From NCBI GenBank assembly GCA_017535665.1, contig JAFXTS010000003.1, positions 62,001 to 126,000 on the forward strand: a stretch of 64,000 nucleotides of DNA. Reading direction: 5' to 3'. The stretch is from Bacteroidales bacterium. GTDB taxonomy: Bacteria; Bacteroidota; Bacteroidia; Bacteroidales; WCHB1-69. A program made the translations under genes and the position numbers. Every line of letters begins with the position of its first letter. Position 1 is the stretch's first letter. Under the pieces are notes generated by a model. The model was given only the letters and a program-made list of their open reading frames with translations, made no database searches and was not told where the DNA came from. This document shows, piece by piece, positions 33,116-42,828 of this stretch.

Positions 33116-33838
33116 TTAGAACAACGCGATGGAGATGCCCAACGACATGGGGTTCATGGCGGGACCCTTGCCCGTTTCAAACACCTTATTCAGCTGATAG
33201 GAGTAGTAAACGCCAAACGACTTCCAACCCATGCGGATGAACACGTCTGCGCTGAATTTCTGTTTGTGGTAGAAATCCAAGTCCTTGTAGTTGAGGTAGT
33301 CGCCATCAACACCATTGTAGTGGGGGCCTTTGTATTTATAGGAAAGACCGGCCACCAACCCCACATGCACGCCCACGTCAATCTTGAAGCCGCAAGGGTG
33401 ACGGTAGCGGATCTCGATGGGGATGTTGACATTCATGTAGGCAAGCTTACTATGCTTGTATTCAAGGTCTTCGGGAAGAATGAAATAGCGGCTCACATCA
33501 TCATTCCGTACATATTTAAACATGCAGTCGGAATACTGGGTGTAGTAGGTGAAGCCGAGACCGAGACCGAAGGAGAGAGACTTGGCCTGCGGAAGGATGA
33601 AGTCCCACATGGCCGACACGTTGAAGCCAGGGTCGAACTTCATGAAGTTGCCCTGCGAGGGGGCGCCCATCCAAAAACTATGGTAGATGTCGAACACCAA
33701 ACGGTCGCGCACCACCAGCGGTTTGTACTCTTTCTGCTCTTTCTGCGGTTTCTCTGCTTTCTTAACGGTATCATTTTGGGCATAACCGACCGCAAGAAGC
33801 GAGCCTATCAGGAATAAAACGAGTGCTTTTTTCATCAT
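33116..33838 (-). CDS. Outer-membrane beta-barrel protein, function unknown
   Basis: 240 residues. The start is the MMKKALVLFLIG methionine pair, giving a signal peptide ending near AVGYAQ; an upstream in-frame ATG precedes the promoter box and is rejected. After a Lys/Glu/Pro-rich linker (KKAEKPQKEQKEYKP) the sequence has about eight amphipathic strands and ends in SLGISIALF, typical of small outer-membrane barrels. I do not recognise a specific family. It stands alone between two tRNA genes. Confidence 0.75.
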   Translation of the reverse strand: MMKKALVLFLIGSLLAVGYAQNDTVKKAEKPQKEQKEYKPLVVRDRLVFDIYHSFWMGAPSQGNFMKFDPGFNVSAMWDFILPQAKSLSFGLGLGFTYYTQYSDCMFKYVRNDDVSRYFILPEDLEYKHSKLAYMNVNIPIEIRYRHPCGFKIDVGVHVGLVAGLSYKYKGPHYNGVDGDYLNYKDLDFYHKQKFSADVFIRMGWKSFGVYYSYQLNKVFETGKGPAMNPMSLGISIALF

Positions 33839-33854
33839 ACTCAAAATAAGGCTG

Positions 33855-33862
33855 CAAAAATA
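33855..33862 (-). promoter_or_regulatory. Promoter -7 box of the small barrel gene (TATTTTTG)
   Basis: Minus-strand TATTTTTG 17 bases before the chosen ATG; it decides against the longer start. Confidence 0.45.
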
Positions 33863-33905
33863 CAAACAATTTTTGAGAGTAGGTATGCGAATGAAAAAAA
33901 AGTTG

Positions 33906-33913
33906 TATTTTTG
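33906..33913 (+). promoter_or_regulatory. tRNA-Met -7 box (TATTTTTG)
   Basis: TATTTTTG 25 bases before the tRNA 5' end. Confidence 0.5.
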
Positions 33914-33938
33914 CACCCGCAAACCCCAATGGGGATTG

Positions 33939-34012
33939 GGTCCTATAGCTCAGTTGGTTAGAGCAGCTGACTCATAATCAGCGGGTCCTTGGTTCGAGCC
34001 CGAGTGGGACCA
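33939..34012 (+). tRNA. tRNA with CAT anticodon (elongator Met, or Ile2)
   Basis: 74-base tRNA followed by an encoded CCA. Acceptor GGTCCTA/TGGGACC; D arm GCTC/GAGC; anticodon stem GCTGA/TCAGC with loop CTCATAA. Lack of three G-C pairs in the anticodon stem excludes an initiator. A CAT anticodon may also belong to a lysidine-modified isoleucine tRNA, which sequence alone does not settle. Confidence 0.9.
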
Positions 34013-34015
34013 CCA

Positions 34016-34053
34016 AAAGCGGATGACCTCCGAAAGAAGGCATCCGCTTTCTT
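34016..34053 (+). terminator. Terminator of tRNA-Met
   Basis: AAAGCGGATG and CATCCGCTTT pair across a 15-base loop, followed by a short pyrimidine run (CTT). It ends 23 bases before the next ATG. Confidence 0.75.
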
Positions 34054-34075
34054 AAATTCATCAAATTTTCATAAA

Positions 34076-34456
34076 ATGGAAGACAATAATTATCAGCCCC
34101 AGTACAACCAGCCGTACAATCAGCCTCAGTACCCACAACCCCAAAATGACTATCCGCAGTACGGACAGCAGTTGCCAGAAATTGATACTCCTGATTTTTT
34201 GCCTAAGGCCATCGCAACTGTCGTTATGAGCCAGTTTCCGGTAGCCAGTATCATTGCTATTGTTTTTGGTGCGAATAATAAACGTAACATTCGGGATTAT
34301 CTCGCTATGGGTGGTAAAATGACACCGAAAGTGAGAGTCAGCCACATTCTCAGCACTGTAGGACTTTGGCTGGGAGTGGGCGCGACTATCCTCTATGGCT
34401 TCTATTTACTTTACTTTGGGTTCATTATGTCGTTAGGTATGGGTTGGCTTGACTAA
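34076..34456 (+). CDS. Small two-TM membrane protein with Gln/Pro/Tyr-rich N-terminus
   Basis: 126 residues. The first 40 are low-complexity (YQPQYNQPYNQPQYPQPQ), the rest contains two hydrophobic segments (about 47-65 and 100-122) linked by a basic loop (NNKRNIRDYLAMGGKMTPK). The pattern resembles CD225/dispanin or DUF4190-like proteins, common small membrane proteins in Bacteroidota. The ATG directly after the tRNA terminator is used. It ends 2 bases from the convergent fusA stop. Confidence 0.7.
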   Translation: MEDNNYQPQYNQPYNQPQYPQPQNDYPQYGQQLPEIDTPDFLPKAIATVVMSQFPVASIIAIVFGANNKRNIRDYLAMGGKMTPKVRVSHILSTVGLWLGVGATILYGFYLLYFGFIMSLGMGWLD

Positions 34457-34458
34457 GC

Positions 34459-36543
34459 CTATTTTGCCCTTTCCTTCTCTTCTGCCTGACGTTTCTTGAT
34501 CACCTCTTCCTGCTTGTCGGCGGGCATGGGCTGGTATTCGAAGAATTCCATCGAGTAGTTGGCGCGCCCGCTGGTGATGTTGCGCAGGGCGGTGGCGTAG
34601 CCGAACATTTCGGAGAGCGGGATGAAACCGTCAAGTTTCTGTGAGCCTTTACGGAAACGGCGCATATTCTCGATGCGGCCGCGGCGCTTGTTGAGGTCGC
34701 GCGTCACGTTGCCGATGAAATCGTCGGGGGTGCTCACCTCCACCTTCATGATAGGCTCCTTCACGATGGGGTTGGCTTTCTTGAACGCCTGCTTGAAGCA
34801 CATCGCCGCACAGAGCTGGAAGGCCATGTCGCTGGAGTCCACGGGGTGGAAACTGCCGTCCACGAGCACACATTTCACGTCCACCACGGGGTAGCCGGCC
34901 ACCGGACTCTTGGCCATCGCGTTGATCAGACCTTTCTGGATAGAGGGCAGGAACTCTTTAGGCACCACGCCGCCCTTGGTCATATCAATGAACTCGAAAC
35001 CGTTGCCTGGGTTGGGCTCGAAGCGGATGACGGTGTGGGCAAACTGTCCCTTACCACCGCTCTGCTTCACGTGGCGGTAGTCGCACTCGGTCTCAGTGGT
35101 GATGGTCTCGCGGTACGATACGGAAGGTGCGCCCACGGTGATGGGCACCTTGAACTCGTCGCGGATGCGCTCCACCAAAATCTCGAGGTGCAGCTCGCCC
35201 ATGCCGGAGATGATGGTCTCCTCGGTCTCCTCGTCGAAATGGGAGTGGAAGGAGGGGTCCTCGTTGGTGAGCTTGGCTAATGCCTCGCCGAGCTTGTTGC
35301 GGTTTTTCTTGTCGTCCATGTTGACTTTCATCTCGATAACGGCCGGCGGCACGTTGATGGACTCCAGCAGCACAGGCTGCTTCTCGTCGCAGAGCGTATC
35401 GCCGGTGCGGGTGAACTTCATGCCGACGAGGGCCACGATTTCACCAACGCCTGCCTCTGCAATCTCCTGACGCTCCTTGGCCTTGATGCGGAAGATACGT
35501 CCCACGCGCTCATATTTACCTTTATTGGTATTATAGACGCTCATGCCGTTTTGCAGCTTGCCGCTGAAGATGCGGATGAAGGTCTGCTGTCCCACGTACG
35601 GGTCGTTGATGAGCTTGAAGGCGAGAGCAGCAAAGGGCTGGTTGTTAGAAGGTTGAAGATGGATGTTTTTCTCTTCATCGTCGGGGTCGTGGGCGATAAC
35701 GGCGCCGAGGTCGGTAGGAGAGGGGAGATAGGCGACGATGGCGTCGAGCAGGAGCTGGATGCCTTTGTTCTTGTAGGCTGCACCGCACAGCACGGGAGTC
35801 ACCAACAGCTTGATGGTGGCCTCGCGGATGGCTTTCTTCAGCAGCTCTTCGCTCACCTCCTGGTCATCCAAGTAAAGCTCAGCGATTTCGTCATCGAAGT
35901 CAGCGAGTTTCTCAATCATGGCGCGGCGGGCTTCCAAGGCCTGCGGCATCAGCTCGGCGGGGATGTCGCTCACAATGCGCTCTTTCTCTTTGAAAGTGAT
36001 GGCTTTCATCACCACAAGATCCACCATACCCTGGAATTCGCTCTCGGCACCGATAGGCATCTGGATGGGCATCGCATTGGCACCAAGGTACTTGTTCATC
36101 TGCACTACCACTTCCTGGAAGTTAGCGCCCACGCGGTCCATCTTGTTCACGAAAGCGATACGGGGCACGCGGTACTTGTCGGCCTGGTTCCATACGGTCT
36201 CGCTCTGCGGTTCCACGCCGCCCACGGCGCAAAATACCGCCACCATGCCGTCGATCACACGCAGCGAACGCTCCACCTCGATGGTGAAGTCCACGTGGCC
36301 GGGAGTGTCGATCAGGTTGATCTGATGGTCGTCCCATTGCGCGGTGATGGCTGCGGAGGCGATGGTGATGCCGCGCTCCTGCTCCTGCTTCATGAAGTCC
36401 ATGGTGGCCTGCCCGTCGTGGGTCTCACCCACCTTGCGGTTTACGCCCGTGAAGAAGAGGATTCGTTCCGATACAGTGGTCTTTCCAGCGTCAATATGCG
36501 CCGCGATTCCGATGTTTCTTAATTTGGATATAGGATTTGTCAT
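34459..36543 (-). CDS. fusA: Elongation factor G
   Basis: 694-residue translational GTPase that moves tRNAs and mRNA through the ribosome. G1 AHIDAGKTT (about 16-24), switch I with ERGITI, G3 DTPGH, G4 NKMD are all present, followed by domains II-V ending in the usual KEEVIKKRQ tail. Length is typical. It has its own promoter and lies divergent from the MBOAT gene. It is not in a str operon here, so this may be one of two EF-G genes in the genome. Confidence 0.96.
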   Translation of the reverse strand: MTNPISKLRNIGIAAHIDAGKTTVSERILFFTGVNRKVGETHDGQATMDFMKQEQERGITIASAAITAQWDDHQINLIDTPGHVDFTIEVERSLRVIDGMVAVFCAVGGVEPQSETVWNQADKYRVPRIAFVNKMDRVGANFQEVVVQMNKYLGANAMPIQMPIGAESEFQGMVDLVVMKAITFKEKERIVSDIPAELMPQALEARRAMIEKLADFDDEIAELYLDDQEVSEELLKKAIREATIKLLVTPVLCGAAYKNKGIQLLLDAIVAYLPSPTDLGAVIAHDPDDEEKNIHLQPSNNQPFAALAFKLINDPYVGQQTFIRIFSGKLQNGMSVYNTNKGKYERVGRIFRIKAKERQEIAEAGVGEIVALVGMKFTRTGDTLCDEKQPVLLESINVPPAVIEMKVNMDDKKNRNKLGEALAKLTNEDPSFHSHFDEETEETIISGMGELHLEILVERIRDEFKVPITVGAPSVSYRETITTETECDYRHVKQSGGKGQFAHTVIRFEPNPGNGFEFIDMTKGGVVPKEFLPSIQKGLINAMAKSPVAGYPVVDVKCVLVDGSFHPVDSSDMAFQLCAAMCFKQAFKKANPIVKEPIMKVEVSTPDDFIGNVTRDLNKRRGRIENMRRFRKGSQKLDGFIPLSEMFGYATALRNITSGRANYSMEFFEYQPMPADKQEEVIKKRQAEEKERAK

Positions 36544-36592
36544 TATTTAATAATTTAATTATCAAAGAATTATATAATAGAAAAAGAGTTTG

Positions 36593-36600
36593 CAAAAGTA
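36593..36600 (-). promoter_or_regulatory. fusA -7 box (TACTTTTG)
   Basis: Minus-strand TACTTTTG 50 bases before the fusA start. Confidence 0.5.
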
Positions 36601-36627
36601 CAACTTTTTTTGGAATTCGCCCCCTCG

Positions 36628-36654
36628 TTGATTCGGAATTATGTTGTAATTTTG
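36628..36654 (+). promoter_or_regulatory. MBOAT gene promoter
   Basis: TTG, 16 bases, TAATTTTG, 39 bases before the MBOAT start. Confidence 0.45.
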
Positions 36655-36692
36655 CCGCTTCATTTTAAAGACCCGCAGCTCACGACGAAACG

Positions 36693-38552
36693 ATGAACTT
36701 AGAGAACATCCGAATCTTCTTCACCAACATCTTTTCCTTTGATGAAAAGTATCCGCTTCTCTTCACCCAGTTCTATTTCTGGGCTTTTTTCGCATTGGTC
36801 TTCGCCGTTTTCTCATTGACTCGCAATCGCTGCCTGCTCCGCAACGCCTTCCTTTTCTTCGTCAGCCTTTTCTTCTATTATAAGACCTCTGGACTTTTTG
36901 TCATTATATTAATAATCACTACTTTATATGGTTATTTTATAGGAAGATGGACAGAAAAGGCCGAGCGGCAGGGGTGGCGAAAACTGTGGATGATTGTGGG
37001 CGTTGCCCTCAACCTTTTGGTGCTCTGTTACTTTAAGTACGCCTACTTCTTTACAGATTCATATAACACGCTGTTTCATAGTGATTTGAAGGTGGTGAAC
37101 TGGTTCGCCCAGTGGACCAACGAGTTGGCAGGAAAGAACTATTTCGATGCCAGCAAGATCCTCCTTCCGGTGGGTATTTCTTTTTATACTTTTCAGAGTA
37201 TCAGTTATTTGGTGGATGTTTATAGGAAGAAATGTCAGGCCATCCGCAACATTCTCGACTTCGGTTTCTATGTCAGCTTTTTCCCAGGCTTGGTGGCGGG
37301 TCCTATCATCCGTGCCGACCAGTTTGTGCCGCAGTTGTACAAGAAATTCTTCCTGTCGCGCCGCCAGTTTGGTATCGCTATCTTTTGGATTCTCAACGGA
37401 TTGGCCAAGAAAATCATCATGAGCGACTATCTCGCCGTGAACTTTGTGGACCGCGTGTTCGACAATCCGCATCTCTTCACGCCGTTTGAGAACCTGTCGG
37501 CACTGTTCATCTATTCGTTACAGGTGTATGCCGACTTTTCGGGCTATACCGACATCGCCATCGGTGTGGCCATGCTGATGGGTTTCTACCTGCCGCTCAA
37601 CTTCAACTCGCCCTACAAGGCCACCAATGCGGGTAACTTCTGGAAGCGTTGGCATATTTCGCTATCTAATTGGTTGAAAGACTATTTGTATATTCCGATG
37701 GGCGGTAATCGCAACGCTACGCCTGCCACTTTCATCATCATTGTGGTGGTGAGTGTGGTGGCGGTGCTGCTCACCCGCAGCTGGGTGCTGGCCTGTGTGT
37801 TGGGGGGCATCGCCCTCGTGCTGGCCCTTTTCGCTATCTTTTGGAAGGAGAGCCGCCGCAAAATCAGTACCAATATCAACAATATGAATACCATGTTGTT
37901 AGGCGGTTTGTGGCACGGTGCCAGTTGGAATTTTATGATCTGGGGCGGACTCAACGGACTGGGGATTTTGGTGTACAAATTCTGGAAAGGGGTGAAACTC
38001 CCGGTGCGCAGCGCGGTCATCACCGTGATTTTCGGGGCTTTTGCGGTATTTACTTACTTTTTCCCGAGTCCGCTGCTGTGGATTGGCAGCGTGTGGACCG
38101 GCTGTATCTGCGCCGGTACGCTGGTGAAACAGCTGGGTGCGATCATTTTCAGGAAGACCTATGTGGGCTGGCTCGACAAGGTGTGGGGCATCGCGCAGAC
38201 TTTTGTCTTCATCTCCTTCACCCGTTTGTTCTTCCGTTCCGGCTCCAACCTCGATCCCGCTACGGCCAACGAAACCGCTTGGAACACAGCGAAATCGATG
38301 GTGACACAGATTGGTAGTCATTGGGACTTTTCGCTCATCCCCGACATTTTAGGGGCTTACAAATATGTATTTATCATGTTCTTGGTGGGGATGGTGATCC
38401 ACTGGTTACCCGACCGTTGGAAGCGTTGGTACCGCTACAATTTCGCGGTTTTGCCGATGTGGGTGCTGGTGCTGGTAGTGGTGGTGGCCGTTTTCGTGCT
38501 GTATCAGTTCGTCACCGCCGACCTGCAGCCGTTCATCTACTTCCAGTTCTAG
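36693..38552 (+). CDS. MBOAT-family O-acyltransferase (AlgI/DltB-like)
   Basis: 619-residue multi-pass inner-membrane protein, about 12 membrane segments. It contains the MBOAT core with the catalytic His in GLWHGASWNF (H408) and conserved FWKRWHISLSNWLKDY. Such proteins carry acyl groups across the membrane onto cell-envelope glycans and normally work with an SGNH partner. No SGNH gene is adjacent, but two lie at 18.6-21.3 kb. It ends close to a bidirectional terminator. Confidence 0.92.
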   Translation: MNLENIRIFFTNIFSFDEKYPLLFTQFYFWAFFALVFAVFSLTRNRCLLRNAFLFFVSLFFYYKTSGLFVIILIITTLYGYFIGRWTEKAERQGWRKLWMIVGVALNLLVLCYFKYAYFFTDSYNTLFHSDLKVVNWFAQWTNELAGKNYFDASKILLPVGISFYTFQSISYLVDVYRKKCQAIRNILDFGFYVSFFPGLVAGPIIRADQFVPQLYKKFFLSRRQFGIAIFWILNGLAKKIIMSDYLAVNFVDRVFDNPHLFTPFENLSALFIYSLQVYADFSGYTDIAIGVAMLMGFYLPLNFNSPYKATNAGNFWKRWHISLSNWLKDYLYIPMGGNRNATPATFIIIVVVSVVAVLLTRSWVLACVLGGIALVLALFAIFWKESRRKISTNINNMNTMLLGGLWHGASWNFMIWGGLNGLGILVYKFWKGVKLPVRSAVITVIFGAFAVFTYFFPSPLLWIGSVWTGCICAGTLVKQLGAIIFRKTYVGWLDKVWGIAQTFVFISFTRLFFRSGSNLDPATANETAWNTAKSMVTQIGSHWDFSLIPDILGAYKYVFIMFLVGMVIHWLPDRWKRWYRYNFAVLPMWVLVLVVVVAVFVLYQFVTADLQPFIYFQF

Positions 38553-38618
38553 TATCATTCTATTTATTCAATGAATGGATGGAAATAGGGTAGGGGTTGT
38601 ATCTTTGAAATATGCATA

Positions 38619-38653
38619 AAAAAAGAGGCTTCATTTTCTGAAGCCTCTTTTTG
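38619..38653. terminator. Bidirectional terminator
   Basis: AAAAGAGGCTTCA and TGAAGCCTCTTTT form a 13-pair stem flanked by A and T runs on both sides. It can end the MBOAT transcript (plus) and the initiator tRNA (minus). Confidence 0.85.
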
Positions 38654-38725
<72 letters not shown>

Positions 38726-38735
38726 ATTCGAGTTG

Positions 38736-38743
38736 CAAAATTA
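38736..38743 (-). promoter_or_regulatory. tRNA-fMet -7 box (TAATTTTG)
   Basis: Minus-strand TAATTTTG 10 bases before the tRNA 5' end. Confidence 0.55.
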
Positions 38744-39038
38744 CATTTTTTTTGTTTCGCTCCGTCATCTTTTATGAAAAAAAATAGAAGGCCTGAGGAT
38801 GACAGATATCAATTGCTATAGTTTTTATTTAACTAATTTATAATGATAACTTTATAATAATTTCTTAAAGTAATACTATAAATAAAAATAGGGGAGACTT
38901 TGTCAAAAAATGGCAGATTGTATAGAGTTCTCACTGTTCGGAATGCCTGTTTTTTCGGAGAAAATTGTCCGAAATTGCGCAAAAACTACATGATGAAAAA
39001 TTTTTTCTCTATCGTGGGTGTTGGAAGTTTATTTTTAC

Positions 39039-39046
39039 TAATTTTG
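39039..39046 (+). promoter_or_regulatory. Exporter operon -7 box (TAATTTTG)
   Basis: TAATTTTG 66 bases before the membrane-fusion protein gene. A TTG lies 15 bases upstream, slightly closer than usual. A short inverted repeat CCTATGCGTAGG immediately follows (39052-39063) and could be an operator. Confidence 0.4.
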
Positions 39047-39112
39047 CATAACCTATGCGTAGGTTTTTACCTCTCATCAAATCTATTATAACATAATCAT
39101 TTAGAGAAATTT

Positions 39113-40033
39113 ATGAGAAGATTATATGTTGGGAAGAGACTGTTATGGTCATTGATTTTTGCTACGGCAGCTTTCAGTTTCGTATCCTGCGGTAACGATG
39201 ACGACGAAGCGGATGCCCATGGCGTTTTTTATGCGACCGAGATCATCGTTTCTGCCGAGAGTAACGGCAAACTGCTCGAATTCGACGTGCAGGAAGGAAA
39301 GAACTATCAGGCCGGCGACCTGCTCGGCTATACCGACACCATGGATTTGGCCCTACAAATCCAGCAGTTGGAGGTGAAGATCCGTGCCACCCTGGCCAGC
39401 CGCCCCGACATCCCGTCGCAGCTCAATACCTTGCTGGCCCAACTGCAAACTATGGAGCGCGAGCGTACCCGCGTGGCCACCCTTGTTGATGCTAACGCTG
39501 CGACTACCAAACAGTTGGATGATGTGGACGCACAGATTAAGATTCTGAAAAGCCAGATTGCCGCCACCAAGTCCACCCTCGGCACTCAGTCGGCAGCCAT
39601 CCTCGAGAATGTGGAGGCTATGCGCATCCAGATGGCCCGTCTCCAGAACGGCCTCGACAAGTGTAAAATCACCGCCCCCATCACTGGCACTGTGCTGAAA
39701 AAATATATCGAACCTAACGAGCTGGCTTATCCCGGCAAACCGCTGTTCAAGATTGCCGACATCACCAACATGTCCATCAAAGTGTATGTTACTGAAGACC
39801 AGCTTTCCACCATCAAGGTGGGACAGAATGCTGACATTCATATTGATGCTGAAGGCGGTAAGGATCGTGTCATCAAAGGAAAGGTGAGCTGGATTTCCGA
39901 CAAGGCCGAGTTCACGCCCAAGATGATTGTCACGAAGAAGGAACGGGCCAACATGGTGTATGCGGTGAAGATAAGCTTCAAAAACGACGGCTCCGCCAAG
40001 ATCGGAATGCCCGGAGATGTCTATTTCAAATAG
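39113..40033 (+). CDS. HlyD/YbhG-like periplasmic adaptor lipoprotein
   Basis: 306-residue membrane-fusion protein of an ABC exporter. Lipobox FVSCG (Cys26), then half a lipoyl domain (VSAESNGKLLEFDVQEGKNYQAGDLLG), a coiled-coil hairpin (about 80-175) and the second lipoyl half with KITAPITGTVLKKYIEPNELAYPG. A beta barrel ends the protein. It opens a five-gene exporter operon (gaps from 6 bases down to none) like E. coli ybhGFSR. Confidence 0.88.
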   Translation: MRRLYVGKRLLWSLIFATAAFSFVSCGNDDDEADAHGVFYATEIIVSAESNGKLLEFDVQEGKNYQAGDLLGYTDTMDLALQIQQLEVKIRATLASRPDIPSQLNTLLAQLQTMERERTRVATLVDANAATTKQLDDVDAQIKILKSQIAATKSTLGTQSAAILENVEAMRIQMARLQNGLDKCKITAPITGTVLKKYIEPNELAYPGKPLFKIADITNMSIKVYVTEDQLSTIKVGQNADIHIDAEGGKDRVIKGKVSWISDKAEFTPKMIVTKKERANMVYAVKISFKNDGSAKIGMPGDVYFK

Positions 40034-40039
40034 TTACCG

Positions 40040-40954
40040 ATGGCGGTCATCAGTGTCTCCCATCTGGATAAGTCGTACGGCAAGGTACACGCCCTCCGCG
40101 ATGTCAGTTTCGAGGTGGACGAGGCCGAGGTGTTCGGCGTTGTAGGTCCCGACGGGGCAGGGAAGTCCACCCTTTTCAACATCCTCACCACGCTGCTGCT
40201 GCCCGACTCGGGCGATGCGGCCGTGTTGGGACTCGACGTGCGCACCCGCTACCTCGAAATCCGTAAGCATATCGGCTATCTACCCGGCACCTTCTCGCTC
40301 TATCCCGACCTCACCGTGGAGGAGAACCTCGTGTTTTTCGCCACCATGTACCAAAGCTCCATCAAGGAGAACATGCCGCTTATCGCCTCCATCTGGTCGC
40401 AGATTGAGCCGTTCAAGAAGCGTTTCGCTGGCAAACTGTCTGGCGGTATGAAGCAGAAACTTGCCCTCTGTTGCGCCCTGATACACAAGCCGGTACTGCT
40501 CTTTCTCGACGAGCCGACCACTGGCGTGGACCCCGTTTCCCGTAAAGAGTTCTGGGAAATTCTGCGCTCCATCAAACAGCAGGGCATCTCCGTCATGGTC
40601 TCCACCCCCTACATGGATGAGGCTACCCTCTGCGACCGTATTGCCCTGATGCAAGACGGGCAGATTATGCGCTTGGATACGCCGAAGAATATCATCCGCG
40701 ATTTCAACGGACACCTCGTGACGCTGCAAACGCCCGACATCTTCCAGCTGCTGAAAGTCATGGGGCAATATGCCGCCCACTGCACCTTCTACCCCTATGG
40801 CGAAAATTTGCACGTCATCTTCTATGAGCCTTTGGAAAAGGCAATTCCTGAATTTGAAGTGTTTCTTCAACAAAATGATATAACACACGGAGAAATCGAA
40901 CAGATAGAACCTAATATAGAAGATTGTTTCATTGAAATCGTAAAAGGAAATTGA
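40040..40954 (+). CDS. ABC exporter ATPase, YbhF N-half-like
   Basis: 304 residues. Walker A GPDGAGKST (about 36-44), signature LSGGMKQK, Walker B LLFLDEPTTGVDP, followed by an accessory C-terminal domain. Corresponds to the first half of YbhF; here the two ATPases are separate genes, one base apart. Substrates of YbhFSR-type pumps are drugs or cations; specificity is unknown here. Confidence 0.9.
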   Translation: MAVISVSHLDKSYGKVHALRDVSFEVDEAEVFGVVGPDGAGKSTLFNILTTLLLPDSGDAAVLGLDVRTRYLEIRKHIGYLPGTFSLYPDLTVEENLVFFATMYQSSIKENMPLIASIWSQIEPFKKRFAGKLSGGMKQKLALCCALIHKPVLLFLDEPTTGVDPVSRKEFWEILRSIKQQGISVMVSTPYMDEATLCDRIALMQDGQIMRLDTPKNIIRDFNGHLVTLQTPDIFQLLKVMGQYAAHCTFYPYGENLHVIFYEPLEKAIPEFEVFLQQNDITHGEIEQIEPNIEDCFIEIVKGN

Positions 40955-40955
40955 G

Positions 40956-41711
40956 ATGAAAATTTTCCGCTCCAATACCGCTATTGATACCCCTTACTCC
41001 ATTGATGTGAAGGGACTGACCCGCCGTTTTGGCGAGTTCACGGCGGTGGACCATATCTCATTTTCCGTGAAGAAAGGCGAGATTTTCGGCTTCCTCGGGG
41101 CCAATGGCGCTGGCAAGACTACCGCCATCCGTATGTTGTGCGGACTGCTGCAGCCCACCGAAGGCTCTGCCCTCATCGCCGGCTATGACCTCAAGACCCA
41201 ATCCAAGTTTATCAAGCGCAATATCGGCTATATGAGCCAGCGTTTTTCGCTCTATGACGACCTCTCAGTATTCGAGAATATGCAACTTTTTGGCACAATC
41301 TACGGCATTCCGCGTAAGGAGCTGAAAGAGCGTATCTATTCCAGTTTGAGGATGTTAGACTTGGAAGACAAGGCCAAGACATTGGTCTATTCTATCCCGC
41401 TCGGGTGGAAGCAGAAGTTGGCGTTTGCCACGGCCATTTTGCACCGTCCGAAGATCGTCTTTTTGGACGAGCCGACCAGCGGTGTTGATCCCATCGTGCG
41501 GCGCGAGTTCTGGAACTTGATTTACGAGGCCGCCTCGCAAGGTGTAACTATTTTTGTGACTACGCATTACATGGACGAGGCAGAGTATTGCGGCCGCATC
41601 TCCATCATGTCGAGCGGTCAGCTGAAGTTGGTGGGGACGCCCGCGGAGCTTAAAGAGCAGATGCAGGTGGACACCATTGAGGATGTTTTTGTGAAATTTG
41701 TTCAACGATGA
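40956..41711 (+). CDS. ABC exporter ATPase, YbhF C-half-like
   Basis: 251 residues. Walker A GANGAGKTT and Walker B IVFLDEPTSGVDP are intact, but the ABC signature reads IPLGWKQK instead of LSGGQ. This is also my recollection of the second half of YbhF, so the pair probably forms an asymmetric heterodimer. The stop lies 10 bases before the next start. Confidence 0.88.
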   Translation: MKIFRSNTAIDTPYSIDVKGLTRRFGEFTAVDHISFSVKKGEIFGFLGANGAGKTTAIRMLCGLLQPTEGSALIAGYDLKTQSKFIKRNIGYMSQRFSLYDDLSVFENMQLFGTIYGIPRKELKERIYSSLRMLDLEDKAKTLVYSIPLGWKQKLAFATAILHRPKIVFLDEPTSGVDPIVRREFWNLIYEAASQGVTIFVTTHYMDEAEYCGRISIMSSGQLKLVGTPAELKEQMQVDTIEDVFVKFVQR

Positions 41712-41721
41712 GGGACTGGTT

Positions 41722-42825
41722 ATGAAGGAGTTGCGTCAAATTTTGAAAAAAGAGTTCACTCACATTTTCCGTGACCGAATTACGCTTTTCTTGGTGCTGG
41801 CCATCCCCATCATGCTGGTGCTGCTCTTCGGCTTCACCATCAGCATGGACATCAGTCATGCCAAAATTTCTGTGCTTGACCTCTCGAAAGACTCACAATC
41901 GAAGGCGTTGGTGGAGAAAATCACCTCCTCTGGATATTTTGAAGTGGTGTCGTATCCCAATGCGGAATCTGAGATTGACGGCGATTTTAAGGAGAAAAAT
42001 GTGAAGTTGGCCATCATCATACCTCCCCATTTTGAGGAGCAGCTGACGGGTGAGAAATTTGTCACCATACAGATCATCAGCGACGTGTCGGATATGAACG
42101 TCGCCTCCATCTTGAATAACTATGTGAAGCTGATACTCAACGACTTCACCAGCGATTACAACGCTGCGGAGGGCTCGGTGAATGCCATTGAGCTGACTTC
42201 GCAGATGATGTACAATCCGGAGGCCAACAGCGTATATATGTTCGTGCCGGGCATCATCACCCTGATCATGATTATTGTCACCGCGCTGATGTCGTCCATC
42301 ACGCTGTCGCGGGAGGTGGAGACGGGCACGATGCGGATGCTGCTCATCGCGCCGGTGAAGAAGGTGTATGTGGTCATCGGGAAGGTCATCCCATACATGA
42401 TTCTCTCTTTCATTTCTACCCTTATCATCATCATTATCAGCGTGGTAGTGTTCCACATGCCCATCAACGGAAGTGTGTGGCTTCTGCTACTTTTATGCAT
42501 AGTCTTCATGCTTACGTCGGCCTCGTTCGGTATGGCTATCTCCGCAATGGTCAAGACGCAGCTGGACGCCATGATGATTACCATGATGGGACTGTTCCTG
42601 CCCACGGCATTGCTGTCGGGCTTTCTGTTCCCCATCGACAATATGCCATTTTTCTTCCAGATTTTGGCCAATATTTTCCCGGGCAAATGGTTTATCATTG
42701 CCATTAAAGACGTGATGCTCAAGGGTTCAGGCTTCTTGGATATATGGTTGTACATGGTCATTCTTTTTGGAATGGCAGTGGTGTTGATGGCATTTAGTAT
42801 GACACGATTAGATAGGAGGAGGTAA
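41722..42825 (+). CDS. ABC-2 type permease (YbhS/YbhR-like), first
   Basis: 367 residues. One N-terminal membrane segment (about 20-38), a large periplasmic domain (to about 170), then five more segments, the ABC-2 exporter fold. The start MKELRQILKKEF is chosen: AGGGA sits 6 bases upstream, whereas an earlier in-frame ATG overlaps the ATPase gene and lacks such a site. Confidence 0.88.
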   Translation: MKELRQILKKEFTHIFRDRITLFLVLAIPIMLVLLFGFTISMDISHAKISVLDLSKDSQSKALVEKITSSGYFEVVSYPNAESEIDGDFKEKNVKLAIIIPPHFEEQLTGEKFVTIQIISDVSDMNVASILNNYVKLILNDFTSDYNAAEGSVNAIELTSQMMYNPEANSVYMFVPGIITLIMIIVTALMSSITLSREVETGTMRMLLIAPVKKVYVVIGKVIPYMILSFISTLIIIIISVVVFHMPINGSVWLLLLLCIVFMLTSASFGMAISAMVKTQLDAMMITMMGLFLPTALLSGFLFPIDNMPFFFQILANIFPGKWFIIAIKDVMLKGSGFLDIWLYMVILFGMAVVLMAFSMTRLDRRR

Positions 42826-42828
42826 GCG

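Larger units (their letters stand above)
38726..39112. other. Intergenic region before the exporter operon
   Basis: No gene is seen. It carries the tRNA-fMet promoter at its left end (38736-38743, minus-strand TAATTTTG) and a possible exporter promoter at 39039-39046. A 60-codon open frame near 38.9-39.1 kb has no protein-like features. Confidence 0.5.
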
